Of a DNA stretch of 64,000 nucleotides, positions 36,194 through 45,440 are shown piece by piece. This stretch comes from Bacteroidales bacterium. GTDB taxonomy: Bacteria > Bacteroidota > Bacteroidia > Bacteroidales > P3. The stretch lies in assembly GCA_017522065.1 (NCBI GenBank), contig JAFXAD010000035.1:43188-107187 (forward strand), written 5' to 3'. The notes beneath the pieces are model-generated. The model was not told the origin of the DNA. It was given only the letters and a program-made list of their open reading frames with translations, and ran no database searches. Each line of letters opens with the position of its first letter. Position 1 is the stretch's first letter. The position numbers and the translations under genes were made by a program.

Positions 36194-37699
36194 ATGAAAA
36201 GAATATTGATATTGTTCGCTGCGGTAACTATGGCTTTCTCAGTCATTGCTCAGAGTGGCGAAATCAACAATTATATTGGATTTACGCTCCATCCGGCAGC
36301 TGGTTTGAACACAATGCTTTGCAATCCCGTCGATGGCACTCATCACCCAGGTGTTGGATATAATTTCGGGCTGCACTATGCCCATTTCTTCAACGACAGC
36401 TATGGGTTCAACATCGGTTTTCGCTACGACCGTGTCAGATCGGCAACGGAATACAATTTTACTGAGTTGACACCTGGCCTTACGCATGCCGACAACCCTG
36501 GTGTGACTTACGACCTGACTACGCAATTCGACAATTGGAAGGAACGTCAGGCTGTGAATGTGTTGAGCATCCCTGTCGAGTTCTTCTGGCGTAACGTCGT
36601 GAACGAGCGCTGGACCGTCCTCGCTGGTCTCGGCCTTGCTGCCGAATTGCCTATAGGTGGCAAATATGTCTCTGATGGAGGTACTTTCACCACAACCGGC
36701 TATTTCCCGTCCATTGGCCACACAGTGTCCGACATGCCCTCGCACGGCTTCGACACCTACAACGAAGATTTCGAAGGCAAAATCGAAGACCTCAAGGTGG
36801 GCCTGAGTGTCTTGGCCGATTTCGGCTACAGACTGAGTCTCAGGAACAATTGGGGGCTGTACTTTGGCGTTTATGCAGGCTACAGCCTGAACAGTATGGC
36901 TAAAGAGACCGAGGAACCCCTCGCCATTATCGACCCCAATTCGGAAATGAAGTACAACGGAACCTTTGCCTCTAACCAGATTCCTGGCCTCCACCTGCTG
37001 CGTGTCGGTTTGAAGTTAGGCATCGACCTCGGATGGCTTGGAGGTAAACGTAAGGCTGAGATGCTCGCTGCTGAACAGGCCGCACGCGAAAAAGCCGAAG
37101 CTGAGCGACTGGCCCGTGAGAAGGCTGAAGCCGAAGCTCGCGCTGCTCAGGAAAAATTGGCACGCGAAAGGGCTGAAGCCGAACGCTTGGAACGCGAACG
37201 TGCCGAGGCCGAAGCACGTGCTGCCGCTGAGCGTGCTGCACGCGCAAAAGCAGAGGCTGACGCTCGTGCACGCGAACAGGCCCTGCTCGACAGCATAGCT
37301 GCCCTCAAGAGCAATATGCCTGCACAGCCTGTAACACGCGTCGAAATGCAGAAACGCCTCGACGACATCAACGCAACCGTCTATTTCGAAACCAGTGGAA
37401 CCACACCGAAGTTTGATGCCAAAACGGATGCTATTATCCGCACCCTCTGTGCCTCGATGATGGCCGACAACAATCTGAAGGCCGAAATCACTGGCCATAC
37501 CGACAATACCGGTTCGGCTGCAATCAACATGAAATATGGCAAGAAACGTGCCGAGGCTCTAAAAAAATACATGATAAGCCTTGGAGCTCCCGCTGCCAAC
37601 ATATTGATAGAGAGCCGCGGACAGGAGGATCCTATTGTTCCCAACGATTCCGACGAGAACCGCGCCAAGAACCGCCGCGCCACGGTTGTGCTGAAATAG
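36194..37699 (+). CDS. OmpA-family protein with barrel and long Ala/Glu/Arg helix
   Basis: A 501-residue protein. Signal peptide about 1-20 (FAAVTMAFSVIAQ). A barrel-like domain runs to about residue 280, rich in Tyr/Phe strands. Residues about 285-370 form a charged helix of repeated AEAERLAREKAEAEARAA type, long enough to span the periplasm. The C-terminal OmpA domain follows (AEITGHTDNTGSAAINMKYGKKRAEALKKY, in parts; DSDENRAKNRRATVVLK). It should anchor the outer membrane to peptidoglycan. The ATG at 36194 is chosen over TTG at 36167. It sits 35 bases after the T9SS/YDG gene and ends at a strong terminator. Confidence 0.88.
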   Translation: MKRILILFAAVTMAFSVIAQSGEINNYIGFTLHPAAGLNTMLCNPVDGTHHPGVGYNFGLHYAHFFNDSYGFNIGFRYDRVRSATEYNFTELTPGLTHADNPGVTYDLTTQFDNWKERQAVNVLSIPVEFFWRNVVNERWTVLAGLGLAAELPIGGKYVSDGGTFTTTGYFPSIGHTVSDMPSHGFDTYNEDFEGKIEDLKVGLSVLADFGYRLSLRNNWGLYFGVYAGYSLNSMAKETEEPLAIIDPNSEMKYNGTFASNQIPGLHLLRVGLKLGIDLGWLGGKRKAEMLAAEQAAREKAEAERLAREKAEAEARAAQEKLARERAEAERLERERAEAEARAAAERAARAKAEADARAREQALLDSIAALKSNMPAQPVTRVEMQKRLDDINATVYFETSGTTPKFDAKTDAIIRTLCASMMADNNLKAEITGHTDNTGSAAINMKYGKKRAEALKKYMISLGAPAANILIESRGQEDPIVPNDSDENRAKNRRATVVLK

Positions 37700-37720
37700 A
37701 CCAATATGCAAATTTCTATA

Positions 37721-37755
37721 AAAAAGACGTCCCGCATACGCAGGACGTCTTTTTT
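37721..37755 (+). terminator. Terminator after the third OmpA-family gene
   Basis: AAAAAGACGTCC (37721-37732) pairs perfectly with GGACGTCTTTTT (37743-37754) around a 10-base loop. It lies only 17 bases before the next ATG, so the downstream gene either relies on readthrough or has a promoter overlapping this hairpin. Confidence 0.85.
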
Positions 37756-37771
37756 GCGTTAATGGTACAAT

Positions 37772-38761
37772 ATGAGAATTCTATTGTTGGGAGCCACTGG
37801 CCTGCTTGGACACAATGTGTTGCGATACCTCCTCGACGCGGGGCACTATATTGTTGTCCTTGTCCGCAACGACAAGGTGCTGTCCGATGTTGTGGGCCAT
37901 AAGATGCTCGATATCAGAAATGGTTCGTTGCTCGACATGGAAGCGTTGCGTGATGCGGCAAAGGACTGTGACGCAGTGATCAATTGCGCCGGGACGACCG
38001 ATATGTCGCTGCTGCGTTATGATGACTATACGCCGGTGAACCTCAACCTTTGCGAGGACATCCTTCAACTGATGGACGAAATGGGAATCACCACATACGT
38101 TCATGTGAGCAGTGCCAACACTATAGGTTCCGGAACGGCCGAACAACCTGGTCGTGAGGATGCCGAAATGCGCCCCCCGTTCTCAAAGTCGATGTATGCA
38201 CGCAGCAAGCGCGAAACGGAGGCAATGCTCGATTGGTACGTGATGGAACATCCACAAAGCCATATAATTATTTTGAATCCTGGATTCATGGTCGGCCCCT
38301 ACGATTCCAAACCCTCGTCGGGCAAGCTGCTTTTGGCGGCTTATAGACGCCGCCTGATGGCTACTCCGGGGGGTGGAAAGAGTTTCGTGCATGTGGCCGA
38401 TGTCGCACAGGCCACGGTCAACGCTCTCACAATGGGACGTAACGGTGAGCGATACCTGCTCACTGGCGAAGAGATGTCTCTTCGTGATTTCTACACCCTT
38501 CAGGCCTCTGTTTGCGGCTACAAGCAGCGTCTTTTTGTGCTGCCTGACTGGTTGGTTGTCATTGCTGGTTGGGTAGGGGACCTGTTGCGGTTGCTCGGGG
38601 TTCAGACTCAACTCTCTACGGTCAACGTAAGGCAACTGATGGTTATGGAACACTACTCGTCCGACAAGGCCCGCAAGGAGCTCAAGATGCCAACAACTCC
38701 TATCCGTCAGGCCATTGCAGACTTCTTTGAATGGTACACTTCTCACTCTATACAAAAATAA
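37772..38761 (+). CDS. NAD(P)-dependent epimerase/dehydratase (extended SDR)
   Basis: A 329-residue Rossmann protein with the nucleotide loop GATGLLGHNVLRYLL at residues 7-21 and the active-site pattern SKSMYARSKRETE (Tyr-x3-Lys). VSSANTIGSG supplies the serine. Such proteins act on nucleotide sugars, flavonoid-like or steroid-like substrates; nothing here fixes the substrate. The C-terminal part is variable and contains a hydrophobic stretch (LPDWLVVIAGWVGDLL). It is preceded closely by a terminator and followed 4 bases later by the promoter of the DUF4837 gene, so it is probably monocistronic. Confidence 0.87.
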   Translation: MRILLLGATGLLGHNVLRYLLDAGHYIVVLVRNDKVLSDVVGHKMLDIRNGSLLDMEALRDAAKDCDAVINCAGTTDMSLLRYDDYTPVNLNLCEDILQLMDEMGITTYVHVSSANTIGSGTAEQPGREDAEMRPPFSKSMYARSKRETEAMLDWYVMEHPQSHIIILNPGFMVGPYDSKPSSGKLLLAAYRRRLMATPGGGKSFVHVADVAQATVNALTMGRNGERYLLTGEEMSLRDFYTLQASVCGYKQRLFVLPDWLVVIAGWVGDLLRLLGVQTQLSTVNVRQLMVMEHYSSDKARKELKMPTTPIRQAIADFFEWYTSHSIQK

Positions 38762-38765
38762 ATGT

Positions 38766-38773
38766 TATCTTTG
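38766..38773 (+). promoter_or_regulatory. -7 box upstream of the DUF4837 gene and the porG-bamA block
   Basis: TATCTTTG matches TAnnTTTG exactly and lies between the SDR stop (38761) and the ATG at 38816. The start would be near 38780. All genes from here to 45366 face the same way without an obvious terminator between them, so one long transcript is possible. Confidence 0.5.
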
Positions 38774-38815
38774 CATTTTCAAAAATAATACAAAAACTAT
38801 AGTAGGATATTGATT

Positions 38816-39826
38816 ATGAAAAAAATATCTATTTTATTGGTCCTTTCAGCCATTCTTGTTGCTGCTACGACAGGATGTGGCCCGAAAAAAATCGGTGGCA
38901 AACCCGGGTCGTCTGGAAAAACTCTCGAGCTCATGGTTGTTACCACCAATGCTGTCTATAATGGTCCTGCCCGCCATGCTCTCGATTCTCTGTTCCAGAC
39001 TCCGCAGGACGGCCTAAACCAGCCGGAACCGCGTTTCGACATGGTGCAGATTACACCATCGTCGTTCGAGGGCAACACCATGTTCCAGGCTCATCGCAAT
39101 ATCTTGATACTTGAAATAAACCCGCAGAACATCAACAAGATATACCTCAGCAATGATGTCTGGTCCACACCGCAGGTGGTGATTCGCATAACCAGCCCTG
39201 ATGCTCAGTCGCTGGATTCGATGCTGCTTGTCCATGGCGAGCGTCTGCTCAAGGAGTTTTATGCACAGGAATATCGTCGTATGGACAAGGTGTTCTCGCA
39301 GAAGCAGGACTACAAGATTCAGAAAGCCATCAAGGACAAATATGGTTTCGACATCACTATCCCGGATGAGTTCGCTATGGCTAAGATGAAGGAGGAGAGC
39401 GATTTTACGTGGGTGCTGAAACAGACAAAGGATTTCGACCTCCACCTGTATATCTACAGTAGTCCATATAGCGACAAGCGTTGTTTCGAGGAGGCTGTAA
39501 TCCTCGACAATATCGATACTATCCTTCGCCGTTATGTCCCCGGCCCGTCGGAGGGCAGCTACCCTGGAGTGGAACGCCGCGACTTCTTCTATTCGCGAGA
39601 AGTCAAGATTGGCACGACCGATGCCGTTGAGACTCGTGGACTGTGGCGTACCTACAACGATTTCATGGGTGGTCCCTTCGTGTGCTACACCTTCCTTTCG
39701 CCTGAAGGCGACAAAGTGCTGACCCTCATGGGTGCTGTCTATTCTCCTTCACAGCGTAACAAAATGCTGATGAAGCGCGACTTGCTGATGCAGCTCGATG
39801 GCATCTGCCGCTCGGTACGTTTCTAA
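38816..39826 (+). CDS. DUF4837 family lipoprotein
   Basis: A 336-residue protein. The start is ATG at 38816, two codons after a TTG, giving a lipoprotein signal with cysteine in AATTGCGPK. The body resembles the DUF4837 family: GKTLELMVVTTNAVYNGPARHAL near the N-terminus, FQAHRNILILEI, and the end FLSPEGDKVLTLMGAVYSPSQRNKMLM. The function is unknown; the family is widespread in Bacteroidota, and its lipid anchor places it at the envelope. It precedes the porG-uppS-bamA-skp block by 58 bases and may be co-expressed with it. Confidence 0.85.
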   Translation: MKKISILLVLSAILVAATTGCGPKKIGGKPGSSGKTLELMVVTTNAVYNGPARHALDSLFQTPQDGLNQPEPRFDMVQITPSSFEGNTMFQAHRNILILEINPQNINKIYLSNDVWSTPQVVIRITSPDAQSLDSMLLVHGERLLKEFYAQEYRRMDKVFSQKQDYKIQKAIKDKYGFDITIPDEFAMAKMKEESDFTWVLKQTKDFDLHLYIYSSPYSDKRCFEEAVILDNIDTILRRYVPGPSEGSYPGVERRDFFYSREVKIGTTDAVETRGLWRTYNDFMGGPFVCYTFLSPEGDKVLTLMGAVYSPSQRNKMLMKRDLLMQLDGICRSVRF

Positions 39827-39884
39827 ACAACTTGTCCAAGCATTTGAGTCGTTAAAACATAAAAAACATTCAAAACCATCATAA

Positions 39885-40751
39885 TTGAGAAACACGTTCA
39901 AGCATATTGTTCTCCTTGTCCTTTTCGTTGCTGTAGGGACCGTCAATGCTCAGACATCGCTGGGCAAGAACGAGATAGGAGTTACGATAGGTGGTATGAA
40001 TTATATCGGCGACCTCAACAACCAGAGTATGTTCGGCAAAGTGAATCTCGCCTTCGGCGGTCTGTACCGTTTCAACTTTGACGAACGCTGGAGCCTGCGT
40101 CTGGATGTAGACTACGGACATATTGAAGGCGGTAATCCGGACTATATTGAACGTCGCAACCTCAGCTTCCATTCCTTCCTGATGGAGGGTTCGCTGAGGA
40201 TGGAATTCAATTTCTTCCCTTTCAGTCTGCGTGACGACCATTTTGTATGGACGCCATATATTTTTGCAGGCATAGGTTTCTTTACATACAATCCGCAGGC
40301 TTACTACACCGACCCCATCACACATGTCTCGGATTGGTATGATTTGCAGCCTCTTTGTACTGAAGGACAAGGTACAGCACTCGCACCTGACAATGCACCT
40401 TACACGCTGATGCAACTCTCCATGCCGTTTGGCGTTGGCGTCAAGTATCATCCAAGCAAGTCGATCACTCTCAGTGCCGAATATGGTTTCCGTAAGACTT
40501 GGACTGACTATCTCGACGATGTCAGTACGGTCTATGTCGACAATCAGCAACTGAAGGACATCATGGGCGATGTGGCGGCAGGACTTGCCGACCGCTCCTC
40601 GGAAGTCGAGGCCGGATATGTCAATGCTGCTGGGATAAAGCGCGGCGACGACTCGCTCGACGACTGGTTCGCATACTTCAGCGCCTGCGTGACTGTGAAA
40701 TTCGACCTCCTGTTCGGGTGGATGATGAAAAAAAGATGCGACAATAAGTAA
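39885..40751 (+). CDS. porG: PorG-like T9SS outer-membrane protein (DUF6089)
   Basis: A 288-residue barrel protein. It has a signal peptide (FKHIVLLVLFVAVGTVNAQ) and typical DUF6089 motifs: IGVTIGGMNYIGDLN near the start, FGGLYRFNFDERWSLRLDVDYG, and FGVGVKYHPSKSITLSAEYGFRKTWTDYLDD. In Porphyromonas the orthologue lies directly before uppS, bamA and skp genes, exactly as here, and is part of the T9SS PorK/N ring-associated envelope assembly. No ATG exists before the signal peptide, so the TTG at 39885 is the likely start. The conserved context makes the name credible despite the weak family conservation. Confidence 0.85.
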   Translation: MRNTFKHIVLLVLFVAVGTVNAQTSLGKNEIGVTIGGMNYIGDLNNQSMFGKVNLAFGGLYRFNFDERWSLRLDVDYGHIEGGNPDYIERRNLSFHSFLMEGSLRMEFNFFPFSLRDDHFVWTPYIFAGIGFFTYNPQAYYTDPITHVSDWYDLQPLCTEGQGTALAPDNAPYTLMQLSMPFGVGVKYHPSKSITLSAEYGFRKTWTDYLDDVSTVYVDNQQLKDIMGDVAAGLADRSSEVEAGYVNAAGIKRGDDSLDDWFAYFSACVTVKFDLLFGWMMKKRCDNK

Positions 40752-40808
40752 AATACCATATATTTCATATAATCAGAACTAAAACTATTTCAACCCATAA
40801 TTCCTCAG

Positions 40809-41561
40809 ATGAAAACAATCGAAGACATTGATAAAAGCCGCGTTCCACGACATGTGGCCATCATTATGGACGGCAATGGCCGTTGGGCTCAGAAGCAATC
40901 TAAAATAAGACTCTTCGGACACCAGAGTGCCATGCAGGCAGTGCGCGATGCTGTCGAGGCCGCATCTAGACTGCATGTCGACTATCTTACGCTTTATACT
41001 TTCAGTACCGAAAACTGGAACCGCCCGAAAGAAGAAGTCGATGGACTTATGCAGCTGATGATTAAGGAGGTGGAGGAGGAAACTCCTACTCTGATGAAAA
41101 ACAATGTCCGACTTATAACCATTGGTGATTGTGAGCGTCTTCCCGAAGCTTCGTGGGCATCGATGAAAAAATGCATGCGTGACACTGCCGCCAATACGGG
41201 CACCACGCTCATCCTCGCTCTCAGCTACAGCTCGCGTTGGGAAATCGCCGAAGCTCTGAAAGGTGTGGCTCGCGATGTCGAATCGGGACGTCTGAAGGCT
41301 GATGACATCAACGAGGAAACCATGCGCAAGTATCTTGTAACAAGTGATATACCAGACCCTGACCTGCTGATTAGGACTGGTGGGGAACTGCGAGTGAGCA
41401 ATTTCTTGCTTTGGCAGATGGCATACACCGAATTCTATTTCTCCGATATCCTGTGGCCTGACTTCAGACAGGCAGATTTCTTCGAAGCTGTGTACGATTT
41501 CCAGAGCCGTCAACGTCGCTTTGGCAAAACAGGCGAACAGGTGAAGGCTTCTGAACAATAA
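40809..41561 (+). CDS. uppS: Isoprenyl transferase (undecaprenyl diphosphate synthase)
   Basis: A 250-residue cis-prenyltransferase building the lipid carrier for peptidoglycan and surface glycans. It shows the signature HVAIIMDGNGRWAQ (Asp and Asn/Gly/Arg of the active site), TLYTFSTENWNRPKEEV, and the C-terminal DLLIRTGGELRVSNFLLWQ, with the conserved Arg-Ser/Gly-Gly motif, then EFYFSDILWPDF. The length is typical. It is 57 bases downstream of porG and 86 bases before bamA, matching the Bacteroidales order. Confidence 0.97.
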   Translation: MKTIEDIDKSRVPRHVAIIMDGNGRWAQKQSKIRLFGHQSAMQAVRDAVEAASRLHVDYLTLYTFSTENWNRPKEEVDGLMQLMIKEVEEETPTLMKNNVRLITIGDCERLPEASWASMKKCMRDTAANTGTTLILALSYSSRWEIAEALKGVARDVESGRLKADDINEETMRKYLVTSDIPDPDLLIRTGGELRVSNFLLWQMAYTEFYFSDILWPDFRQADFFEAVYDFQSRQRRFGKTGEQVKASEQ

Positions 41562-41647
41562 ACACACGCGACAAAAAAAACTCCTTTCTCTACAATAATA
41601 ATGATTTTTTGGAGTTATATATCATTAAACGTCTAACTATCGACTAA

Positions 41648-44197
41648 ATGCTGAACAAACATATAACACGCTTTGTTATTCTACTCTTCCTGCTCGTCCC
41701 GTCGCTTCAAACTAAGGCACAGGTGACGATTGGCGAGGATTATGATGTTGACTATCTGACCCCTAAAACTTACGAGATTGGTGGCATCACCATTGACAAC
41801 GAAGACCACCTCGACCAGCGCATGGTGCTCTTGGTAGCAGGTCTCCAAGTGGGTGACGTGATAAAGATTCCTGGCGACAAGATATCGATGGCCATCGACA
41901 ACCTGTGGGCGCAGGGCCTTTTCGAAGATGTACAGATTGTCCTTACCCGTGTGCAGGACGACAAGGCCTTCCTGAAAATCTTGCTGCGCAGCCGTCCTAA
42001 ACTTGCGGCAGTGAAATTCAATGGCATAAGTGGCAGCGATGCCGAAAAACTCGGCAAAGATTTCGATATTCATGTGGGCGACGTGGTCACAGAGAACATG
42101 CTCAAAACCACCGAAAACAAGGCCAAGTCGCACTATGCCGAGAAAGGATTCACCAATGTGGAGGTCAATACGCAACTGACGTCCGACACTTCAGGCAAGG
42201 GCAACTACGTGGTGCTTACCTACAATATCAAGAAAGGTAAAAGGGTGAAAATCGAGTCGTTGACAATCGAAGGCAATGACCAGGTCTCGGAAAACAAGCT
42301 GCTCCGCAAGATGAAGAACACGCACGATGTCCACTATTGGAAGAAGTTTTTCGTATGGACCAAGGGCTTCTGGAGCCGTTCGAAATACCGCGAATTTGAG
42401 CTCAATGATGACCTCGATCAGGTGATAGCCTACTACAACGAACTCGGCTACCGCGATGCCCGTATTGTCTCCGATACGGTTTGGAACGTTTCGACCGACA
42501 GCCTTAGCATGTCAAAAAACAAGAAGAAAAAACAGGATCGCGTTAAGGTAAACGTCAAGGTACACGAGGGCAGACCGTTCTTCTTCCGTAACATCACTTT
42601 CTCGGGCAATACTGTCTACTCGTCCGAAACCTTGGCTCAGCACCTTCGCATCAACAAAGGAGACCCCTACAACAAAACCATTCTCGAGACAAATCTCACC
42701 TACAACCCCAGTGGTACGGACATCACTTCGATGTATATGGATAACGGTTACCTCTTCTTCGAGGTACACCCGATAGAGGTTGCTGTAGAGGGTGACTCCA
42801 TCGACATCGATATCCGCATCGTAGAGGGTAAACAGGCCCGTATACGCAATGTCGTAGTCGAGGGCAACACTATCACTAACGACAAGATTATCTACCGCGA
42901 ACTCCATACCAAGCCGGGCGACCTTTTCAGCCGCGATGCCGTCATCCGTAGCCGTCGCGAATTGGTCACTCTTGGCTACTTCAAAGAGGAAAGTCTTATT
43001 CCCGAACCTCGACCCAATGCAAAGGATGGTACGGTCGACATCATCTACAAGGTGGAAGAAAATCAAACCAGCCAGCTGCAACTGCAAGGCGGATATGGCA
43101 ACGGCATGATAATCGGCCAAGTAGGAATCCAGCTCAACAATTTCTCGGCACGCAAAGTCTTCAATAAGGATGCATGGCGTCCGCTCCCTGGCGGCGATGG
43201 ACAGAAGCTGATGCTCAATGCCGTGTCTAACGGTAAATACTACTATGCTCTCAACGCCGGATTCACTGAGCCTTGGCTCGGAGGCAAACGCCCGCAGTCG
43301 CTCAGCGTCTCGGTATCGCACAACCTCATCAGCAACGGATTCTGGCAGGACAAGGGCAGCAGCGGATACTATAGCCTTACCATCACTGGCGGTAATGTGG
43401 CTCTGACCAGACGTCTGAAATGGCCCGACGACTATTTCATCATGTCGCAGGCTCTCAGCTATAAACACTACAATCAGAACAACTATCCCGGCCTTTCGAA
43501 TGTCTTCTATAAGGGACATGCCAACGACCTGTCGTACAGCCTTGGCATCAGCCGCAACTCGCTTGACTCGCCTATCTATCCGCGAAGTGGCTCGGAAGTG
43601 TCGGTGCAGGGATTCGTAACACCGCCATATTCACTATTTAATGGTAAGGACTATAGCGCAATGGAACAGTCCGACCGCTACAAATGGCTGGAATACTACA
43701 AAATCAACATACGTGGCTCGTGGATGCTCAACCTGATTGGCGATGTTGTCCTCAACGCTCGTTTCCGTGCGGGTTATATGGGCTACTACAACAACGATAT
43801 TGGACTCTCACCGTTCGGACGCTACTATGTCGGTGGTGACGGCCTTTCGTCATGGGTTCTCGATGGCCGCGAGGTCATCCCGATGCGTGGCTACCAGAAT
43901 GCACGCCTCAGCCCCGACGAGGGCGCATCGGTATTCGACCGCTTTACTCTCGAATTGCGTCAACCCATCATCGAAAGTGCTGCAGCTACGATCTATGTCC
44001 TGGGATTCCTCGAAGGTGGCAACTCGTGGTCGCGCATCAAGGATTTCCAACCGTTCAAGATGTATAATTCTGCCGGTCTCGGTGTCCGTCTATACATGCC
44101 TATGTTCGGCCTGATAGGTATCGACTGGGGCTACGGCTTTGACGGAGTTTATGGCGGCAGCCAGTTCCATTTCAGCATAAATCAAAGTATCGATTAG
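41648..44197 (+). CDS. bamA: Outer-membrane protein assembly factor BamA
   Basis: An 849-residue Omp85 protein. Signal peptide about 1-25 (LLFLLVPSLQTKAQ). Five POTRA-like repeats lie between about 40 and 490: ITIDNEDHLDQRMVLLVAGLQVGD, then VKFNGI, LTIEGNDQVSENKL, ITFSGNTVYSSETL and VVVEGNTITNDKII. The C-terminal barrel contains the MRGYQNARLSP segment, equivalent to the conserved VRGF-type lid loop, and ends IDWGYGFDGVYGGSQFHFSI. It folds and inserts outer-membrane proteins. It sits between uppS and the two Skp-type chaperone genes. Confidence 0.97.
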   Translation: MLNKHITRFVILLFLLVPSLQTKAQVTIGEDYDVDYLTPKTYEIGGITIDNEDHLDQRMVLLVAGLQVGDVIKIPGDKISMAIDNLWAQGLFEDVQIVLTRVQDDKAFLKILLRSRPKLAAVKFNGISGSDAEKLGKDFDIHVGDVVTENMLKTTENKAKSHYAEKGFTNVEVNTQLTSDTSGKGNYVVLTYNIKKGKRVKIESLTIEGNDQVSENKLLRKMKNTHDVHYWKKFFVWTKGFWSRSKYREFELNDDLDQVIAYYNELGYRDARIVSDTVWNVSTDSLSMSKNKKKKQDRVKVNVKVHEGRPFFFRNITFSGNTVYSSETLAQHLRINKGDPYNKTILETNLTYNPSGTDITSMYMDNGYLFFEVHPIEVAVEGDSIDIDIRIVEGKQARIRNVVVEGNTITNDKIIYRELHTKPGDLFSRDAVIRSRRELVTLGYFKEESLIPEPRPNAKDGTVDIIYKVEENQTSQLQLQGGYGNGMIIGQVGIQLNNFSARKVFNKDAWRPLPGGDGQKLMLNAVSNGKYYYALNAGFTEPWLGGKRPQSLSVSVSHNLISNGFWQDKGSSGYYSLTITGGNVALTRRLKWPDDYFIMSQALSYKHYNQNNYPGLSNVFYKGHANDLSYSLGISRNSLDSPIYPRSGSEVSVQGFVTPPYSLFNGKDYSAMEQSDRYKWLEYYKINIRGSWMLNLIGDVVLNARFRAGYMGYYNNDIGLSPFGRYYVGGDGLSSWVLDGREVIPMRGYQNARLSPDEGASVFDRFTLELRQPIIESAAATIYVLGFLEGGNSWSRIKDFQPFKMYNSAGLGVRLYMPMFGLIGIDWGYGFDGVYGGSQFHFSINQSID

Positions 44198-44219
44198 CAA
44201 CTTTTAAAACAATTCTGGA

Positions 44220-44828
44220 TTGAACCGCACAATAAAACATATAATTCTCGTCGCTCTTCTCCTTGGGCCGTTCATGGCGTCAGCACAGAAATATGCTTGC
44301 GTCAATACGGAATATATCCTGTCGAATATTCCGGATTATGAGCGTGCACAGTCGCAGCTAAACAAGCAGGCAGAGGCATGGCAGAAAGAGATTGAAGCAA
44401 AATTCGCCGAAATCGATAAACTGACCAAAACATTCCATCAGGAGGCTTATCTTCTGCCTGACAACTTGAAACACAAACGCGAAGAGGAACTTAAAGCTAA
44501 GGAACTCGAAGCTCGCGAGTTGCAGGTTAAATACTTCGGACCCGGAGGCGACCTCGACAAGAAGAGGGCCGAGCTTGTAAAGCCAATACAGGAACGCGTA
44601 TACAGTGCCATAGAGCGTATCGCCAACGAGAAGGGCTATGCTTTTATCCTCGACAAATCCGGTTCGGCCACATTGCTCTATGTCAATGCGAAGTATGATG
44701 TCAGTGACCAGGTCCTTGATATGATGGGCTACAAAGCCTCTAATTCCAAGACCGACGACAAGGACTCCTCTTCGACTTCTTCCCGCAAAAAGGATGTCGG
44801 CAATCCAGAAATGCGTAAACCCAAATGA
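44220..44828 (+). CDS. skp: OmpH/Skp-family periplasmic chaperone, copy 1
   Basis: A 202-residue protein with signal peptide (IILVALLLGPFMASAQ). The mature part begins KYACVNTEYILSNIPDYERAQSQL, which is the Skp N-terminal strand, and has a long helical region about residues 45-130 (KLTKTFHQEAYLLPDN, KRAELVKPIQERVYSAIERIA). The Ser/Asp/Lys-rich tail after about 170 is disordered and absent from the second copy. No ATG precedes the signal, so TTG at 44220 is the start, 22 bases after bamA. It should deliver unfolded outer-membrane proteins to BamA. Confidence 0.9.
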   Translation: MNRTIKHIILVALLLGPFMASAQKYACVNTEYILSNIPDYERAQSQLNKQAEAWQKEIEAKFAEIDKLTKTFHQEAYLLPDNLKHKREEELKAKELEARELQVKYFGPGGDLDKKRAELVKPIQERVYSAIERIANEKGYAFILDKSGSATLLYVNAKYDVSDQVLDMMGYKASNSKTDDKDSSSTSSRKKDVGNPEMRKPK

Positions 44829-44853
44829 TAACCTTTAAAAACTCTATAAAATA

Positions 44854-45366
44854 ATGAAAAAAAGTCTGATTTTACTGTTTGCCGCAATGCTGGCTTTCTC
44901 GGCATCGGCATTCGCACAGAAAACCGTCAAACTGGGACACATCAATTCTTCTGACCTTATGCAGATTATGCCTGGCAAGGATTCTGCACAGTCTGCTTTC
45001 GAGGCCGAAGTCAAGATTCTTGAGGGTGAACTGAAAGCTATGCAGGATGAACTTGAAAAGAAACTTAATGACTATCAGGAGCGCAAGAGCCAGATGACAG
45101 AACTCATCCGTACAACCAAAGAGCAGGAACTGAACGATCTGAACCAACGTATCCAGATCTACCAGCAGAATGCTCAGAAAAAGCTGCAGGAGAAAGAAGC
45201 TGAATTGCTCCAGCCTATCATCGACCGCGCAAAACAGGCTATCAGCGATGTCGCTAAGGAGAATGGATATACATACATCTTCGACACCAGTGCCGGTGCT
45301 GTGCTCTATCAGCAGGATAGCGATGATATTCTCAATCTCGTAAAGAAGAAATTGGGTCTTAAGTAA
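44854..45366 (+). CDS. skp: OmpH/Skp-family periplasmic chaperone, copy 2
   Basis: A 170-residue protein, MKKSLILLFAAMLAFSASAFAQ signal, then VKLGHINSSDLMQIMPGKDSA and a coiled-coil region about residues 45-120 (LKAMQDELEKKLNDYQER). The end VAKENGYTYIFDTSAGAVLY is the usual Skp closing strand. It is a paralogue of the gene 25 bases upstream and completes the porG-uppS-bamA-skp-skp block. A strong hairpin terminator follows. Confidence 0.94.
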   Translation: MKKSLILLFAAMLAFSASAFAQKTVKLGHINSSDLMQIMPGKDSAQSAFEAEVKILEGELKAMQDELEKKLNDYQERKSQMTELIRTTKEQELNDLNQRIQIYQQNAQKKLQEKEAELLQPIIDRAKQAISDVAKENGYTYIFDTSAGAVLYQQDSDDILNLVKKKLGLK

Positions 45367-45378
45367 ATTTTTGCTGTA

Positions 45379-45427
45379 AAAAATCAAAGGCCGCGTATCC
45401 ATTTGGATATGCGGCCTTTTTGATTTT
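45379..45427. terminator. Bidirectional terminator between skp and metG
   Basis: AAATCAAAGGCCGC-GTATCC pairs with GGATAT-GCGGCC-TTTTTGATTT around an ATTT loop (about 45379-45427). The outer stem has T-runs on both strands, so it can stop both convergent transcripts. Confidence 0.85.
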
Positions 45428-45440
45428 GTGTTGCTGGCTC

